Assembly (NCBI RefSeq): GCF_000184685.1
Contig: NC_014830.1
Span: forward strand, 496,001-560,000
Reading direction: 5' to 3'
DNA from: Intrasporangium calvum DSM 43043
GTDB lineage: Bacteria; Actinomycetota; Actinomycetes; Actinomycetales; Dermatophilaceae
DNA length: 64,000 bases
The first letter of the stretch is position 1. Each line of letters starts with the position of its first letter. The notes beneath the pieces were generated by a model that saw only the letters and a list, made by a program, of their open reading frames with translations, did no database searches and was not told where the DNA came from. Below, piece by piece: positions 62,044 to 64,000 of the stretch. Both the position numbers and the translations under genes were made by a program.

Positions 62044-62345
62044 TCAGTGTGGACCCTGCCGCGTCGTCCGGCATCCGGAGACGGGCAAGATGAGGAGAGC
62101 CCGGACGGTGGCCCAGGGCGACGGCGCCTGCGCAGACGGCGGCGCCACGTGCGTTGCGCCCGGCCAGGCCCGTGCAGACCAGCGGCCGTCGGCCCGGCGG
62201 CGGGATCGAAGGAGGTCCAGCGCAGCGTCCATCCGCGGGTCATGGGGCACCTCCAACAGGGCCAGACAGTCGAGCCCGCGCAGGATGTCGAAGTGCCACA
62301 GGGGCGGGTGGTGCGCTTGCGGGAAGTCGTGGCGGGTCAGTTCGG
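62044..62345 (-). pseudogene. C-terminal remnant of a toroid-fold (prenyltransferase/squalene cyclase-like) protein
   Basis: An open frame with no start reads LTRHDFPQAHHPPLWHFDIL, then RGLDCLALLEVPHDPRMDAA and LDLLRSRRRADGRWSARAWP, ending PWATVRALLILP and a stop at 62044. The WHFDIL.GLD and RR.DGRW repeats look like the last repeats of an alpha/alpha-toroid. The 5' part is missing upstream of 62345, next to the GC-rich inverted repeat at 62376. Confidence 0.5.
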
Positions 62346-62375
62346 CGAGTCACTTCGACGGTGCGGGTGCACCTC

Positions 62376-62401
62376 GGTGCGTCGCTTGGAGGCGACGCAC
62401 C
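62376..62401. repeat. Small perfect inverted repeat
   Basis: GGTGCGTCGC (62376-62385) and GCGACGCACC (62392-62401) with a 6-base loop at the truncated end of the pseudogene. Confidence 0.7.
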
Positions 62402-62469
62402 CAGGTCTTGGCGACGCATCTCACGCGGCCCGCGCTCAGGGCTCCCCTCTGGCCGCCGCGGCGCACTCC

Positions 62470-62481
62470 TAGGCTGGACCG
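62470..62481 (+). promoter_or_regulatory. Leaderless -10 element
   Basis: TAGGCT (62470-62475), six bases, then GTG at 62482. Confidence 0.5.
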
Positions 62482-63366
62482 GTGTCCGACCCGAAGCCTG
62501 CCCGCAACCCGATCGTCGACCAGCTCGCCGCCCTTGCCGACCTCCCCGGCGTGCGCGGGAGGGCCGACGCCGTGCGGGGGGCCTGCACCAGGCTGCGCTT
62601 CCACGAGGCGCTGAGACGTCGCATTCCTGAGGCCGCGGCCGAGTCGCGAGTCCGCGGGGCCCGCGCGTCGGCAGCCCTCGACGGCGTCGACTACCCGGTC
62701 GACCTCGTCCGTGAGCTGACGACGGGCGCGCGCCCCTGGCCGGACGAGCTCACCCCGGACCTGGCCACCCTCAAGGGGGCCATCGCCGCCACCGCCGAGA
62801 GCGAGCGCGTCGCCACCATCGTCCGGACCGCTCCGCTCCAGGCGCTCGCGCGGCTGCACGTCGCAGCAGCGTCTCCTCTCGTCGGCGGTGAGCGGCCGGA
62901 GTTGCTCGGGCGGCCCCGGATCGCGGGGGAGGAGTGCACCGAGTTCGTCGACCTCGGCCCGGCCCCGGACGCTGCGGAGGTGTCGCGACGCCTGAGCCAG
63001 CTCGCGGACCTCATCGTCGCCGCCTCGGCCGCCACGAACCGCGTTCCCGCAGTGGTGGTCTCGTCAGTCGTGCACGGTGAGGTCATCGCCATCCGCCCGT
63101 TCGTGCACGGGAACGGTCTCGTCGCCCGGGCCCTGGAGCGGGCCCTCGTCCAGGCCCTCGGCCTCGACCCGACCGGTGTCGCGGTCCCCGAAGCCGGCCA
63201 CGTCGCGAACGGGACGGTGACCTACACAGGGAGCTCAGCGGCATACGGGAAAGGGACTGCCGCCGGGGTGGGACTGTGGCTCGGGCAGGCGGCCGACGCG
63301 CTGCTCAAGGGCGTCGACGAGGGCGAACGGATCTGTGACGCGGTGCGCGCAGGACGCCTCAGCTGA
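62482..63366 (+). CDS. Fic-fold-like protein with degenerate motif
   Basis: 294 residues, all-alpha. The Fic core region reads VHGEVIAIRPFVHGNGLVARALERALVQ where the consensus is HPFxDGNGRxxR: the catalytic His is Arg, the acidic residue is His, and the first Arg is Leu. A Fic-type AMPylation mechanism is therefore unlikely, though the fold is clear; databases often label such actinobacterial homologues 'oxidoreductase'. A REP-A copy encodes TGSSAAYGK near residue 255. GTG start from a leaderless promoter. Confidence 0.85.
   Translation: MSDPKPARNPIVDQLAALADLPGVRGRADAVRGACTRLRFHEALRRRIPEAAAESRVRGARASAALDGVDYPVDLVRELTTGARPWPDELTPDLATLKGAIAATAESERVATIVRTAPLQALARLHVAAASPLVGGERPELLGRPRIAGEECTEFVDLGPAPDAAEVSRRLSQLADLIVAASAATNRVPAVVVSSVVHGEVIAIRPFVHGNGLVARALERALVQALGLDPTGVAVPEAGHVANGTVTYTGSSAAYGKGTAAGVGLWLGQAADALLKGVDEGERICDAVRAGRLS
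63231..63246 (-). repeat. REP-A copy inside Fic-fold gene
   Basis: GAGCTCAGCGGCATAC, in frame, encoding the SSAAY stretch. Confidence 0.65.
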
Positions 63367-63620
63367 CCGTTCTGGCTTGTCCACTGTGATGGACAGAACG
63401 TGTTTTCGGCGCGTGTCAAGACTGTTGCCAAGGCGCTCGCGTGGGGTACAAAGGAGGCAGGAACCACGCATCGCCGAGAGGCGTAGGACGGATCCAGAAG
63501 GCAACACAAAGCGAGAACGAGAGGTACCCACGCGACGGCAGTTCACTTTGAACAGTCCACCCTCGGGTCCACACCGAGGCGACAATTCGAAATGCACGCT
63601 TGGTAGCCCGAACTCGTTCT
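63367..63620. other. Gene-free stretch, possible small RNA
   Basis: 254 bp with lower GC and no convincing frame. TTGCCA near 63424 is followed 16 bp later by TACAAA, a possible promoter, and the stretch ends at a strong plus-strand terminator, so it could be a small RNA of about 200 nt. Confidence 0.35.
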
Positions 63621-63652
63621 CACGAGGCCCCCGACCTGGTCTGGGGGCCTCG
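63621..63652 (+). terminator. Intrinsic terminator
   Basis: ACGAGGCCCCC pairs with GGGGGCCTCGT around an 8-10-base loop, followed by CCTTTT. Confidence 0.85.
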
Positions 63653-63759
63653 TCCTTTTGCGGCTGTTCCTCCTTTTTCGGTGGATTGTCCCGCTGTCGT
63701 GAATTTCACCGCGCGCCACACGGCGTTTGGTTTGCATCAGGTCTCTGAAGAGCCCACCA

Positions 63760-63870
63760 TTGGTGGCGCGCTCCCCTCAGGGTCGAGCGCCGCGGGTCTG
63801 GCGACTCCCCCCGGTCGCCAGTCTCGCGAAGGTGGCCCCTGTCTTCCCCCAGACGGGGGCCACCGCTCTT
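63760..63870 (+). ncRNA. 6C RNA
   Basis: Two adjacent C-rich-loop hairpins on the plus strand: CTGGCGAC-TCCCCCCG-GTCGCCAG (63798-63821) and GGTGGCCCC-TGTCTTCCCCCAGACG-GGGGCCACC (63831-63864), followed by a T-containing tail. A smaller hairpin GCGCTC...GAGCGC precedes. The pair of loops with runs of six or five C is the hallmark of the actinobacterial 6C small RNA, found beside the Ssd/SerB genes in mycobacteria. It acts as an abundant stationary/stress RNA. The 5' end is approximate. Confidence 0.8.
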
Positions 63871-63926
63871 CTCGGGACGGTTCGTCCACATCCCCTGGCC
63901 GGATCGTGGGCTGTCCACAGCATTCC

Positions 63927-63946
63927 GTATGCCGCTGGGCCCGGTT
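63927..63946 (+). repeat. REP-A copy
   Basis: GTATGCCGCT + GGGCCCGGTTGC downstream of the 6C RNA. Confidence 0.75.
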
Positions 63947-63970
63947 GCGCTCGTCGGCGACGGTGGGGGC

Positions 63971-64000
63971 ATGGGACACGTCATCGGCGTCATACCGGCC
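63971..64000 (+). CDS. Possible N-terminus of an edge-truncated gene
   Basis: ATG at 63971 opens MGHVIGVIPA and continues out of the window. A Ssd/CpaE-type ATPase is expected here from mycobacterial order (6C beside Rv3660c) and would contain a G-x-VIGV strand before its P-loop, but ten residues prove nothing. Confidence 0.25.
   Translation, partial: MGHVIGVIPA

Noticed and set aside
63927-64000. Gene start ATG inside the last REP-A copy (MPLGPVALVGDG...)
   Set aside because: MPLG is simply the plus-strand translation of the repeat; no ribosome-binding site and the window ends too soon.

Overview
The window is very GC-rich, gene-dense DNA from an actinobacterium. The WhiB, Crp/GlxR and SigB/F-family regulators, the PonA2-MarP neighbourhood, the 6C RNA and leaderless gene starts all point there. 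The repeat and gene content would fit an Intrasporangiaceae-like micrococcalean organism, but that placement is inferred. About 56 intact or edge-truncated protein genes, four damaged genes, one tRNA-Pro and one 6C RNA can be supported.

Layout. (1) 0-11.8 kb holds an ABC exporter fragment, a TreS-like GH13 enzyme diverging from an LLM-class flavin oxidoreductase and an SDR, a GCS2-type ligase, a SigB/F-family sigma factor, an AraC regulator, an AI-2E-type permease and a two-HKD phospholipase D. (2) 12.8-27.7 kb is a conserved actinobacterial core: tRNA-Pro, metallophosphoesterase, PonA2-like PBP, WhiB, two ArsA-like ATPases, DUF4177, RidA, NUDIX, MBL hydrolase, Crp, Nth, NUDIX and a MarP-type membrane protease. 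From memory, gene order matches M. tuberculosis Rv3683 to Rv3671c. The same series resumes with an EphE-like hydrolase and a holin-X protein at 36-37.6 kb, acs at 60-62 kb and the 6C RNA at 63.8 kb. (3) Between those parts sit accessory blocks: a TctABC tricarboxylate transporter with a divergent CitA/CitB-type two-component system, a secreted subtilisin and a degenerate beta-lactamase-fold protein (27.9-36.1 kb); a small surface-polysaccharide group containing a visibly AT-richer acyltransferase (38.5-42.2 kb); nhaA; a complete-looking, AT-richer Tad/Flp pilus operon with a VWA-TadB fusion (43.7-51.9 kb); and a JmjC-type cupin oxygenase translationally coupled to a DGGA-repeat small protein (52.0-53.6 kb).

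The most unusual structural feature is a dispersed repeat with head GTATGCCGCT and palindromic body GRGCTSGCTC. I count 24 copies in both orientations. Three sites are inverted pairs and eight copies lie inside genes in several reading frames. None occurs in the Tad operon or the polysaccharide group. It looks like a REP/REPIN family. A second family of 48-bp hairpins has three copies whose stems covary. Two genes carry single-base frameshifts (ponA2-like, alpha/beta hydrolase) and two more are decayed remnants.

Functional links. The Tct transporter and its divergent kinase/regulator form a carboxylate-sensing uptake unit. The WhiB-PonA2-ArsA-Crp-MarP block joins cell-wall maintenance with stress and redox control. 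The sigma-factor gene lies next to two good matches to its family's promoter consensus, one driving the LLM/SDR genes and one driving a small conserved protein.
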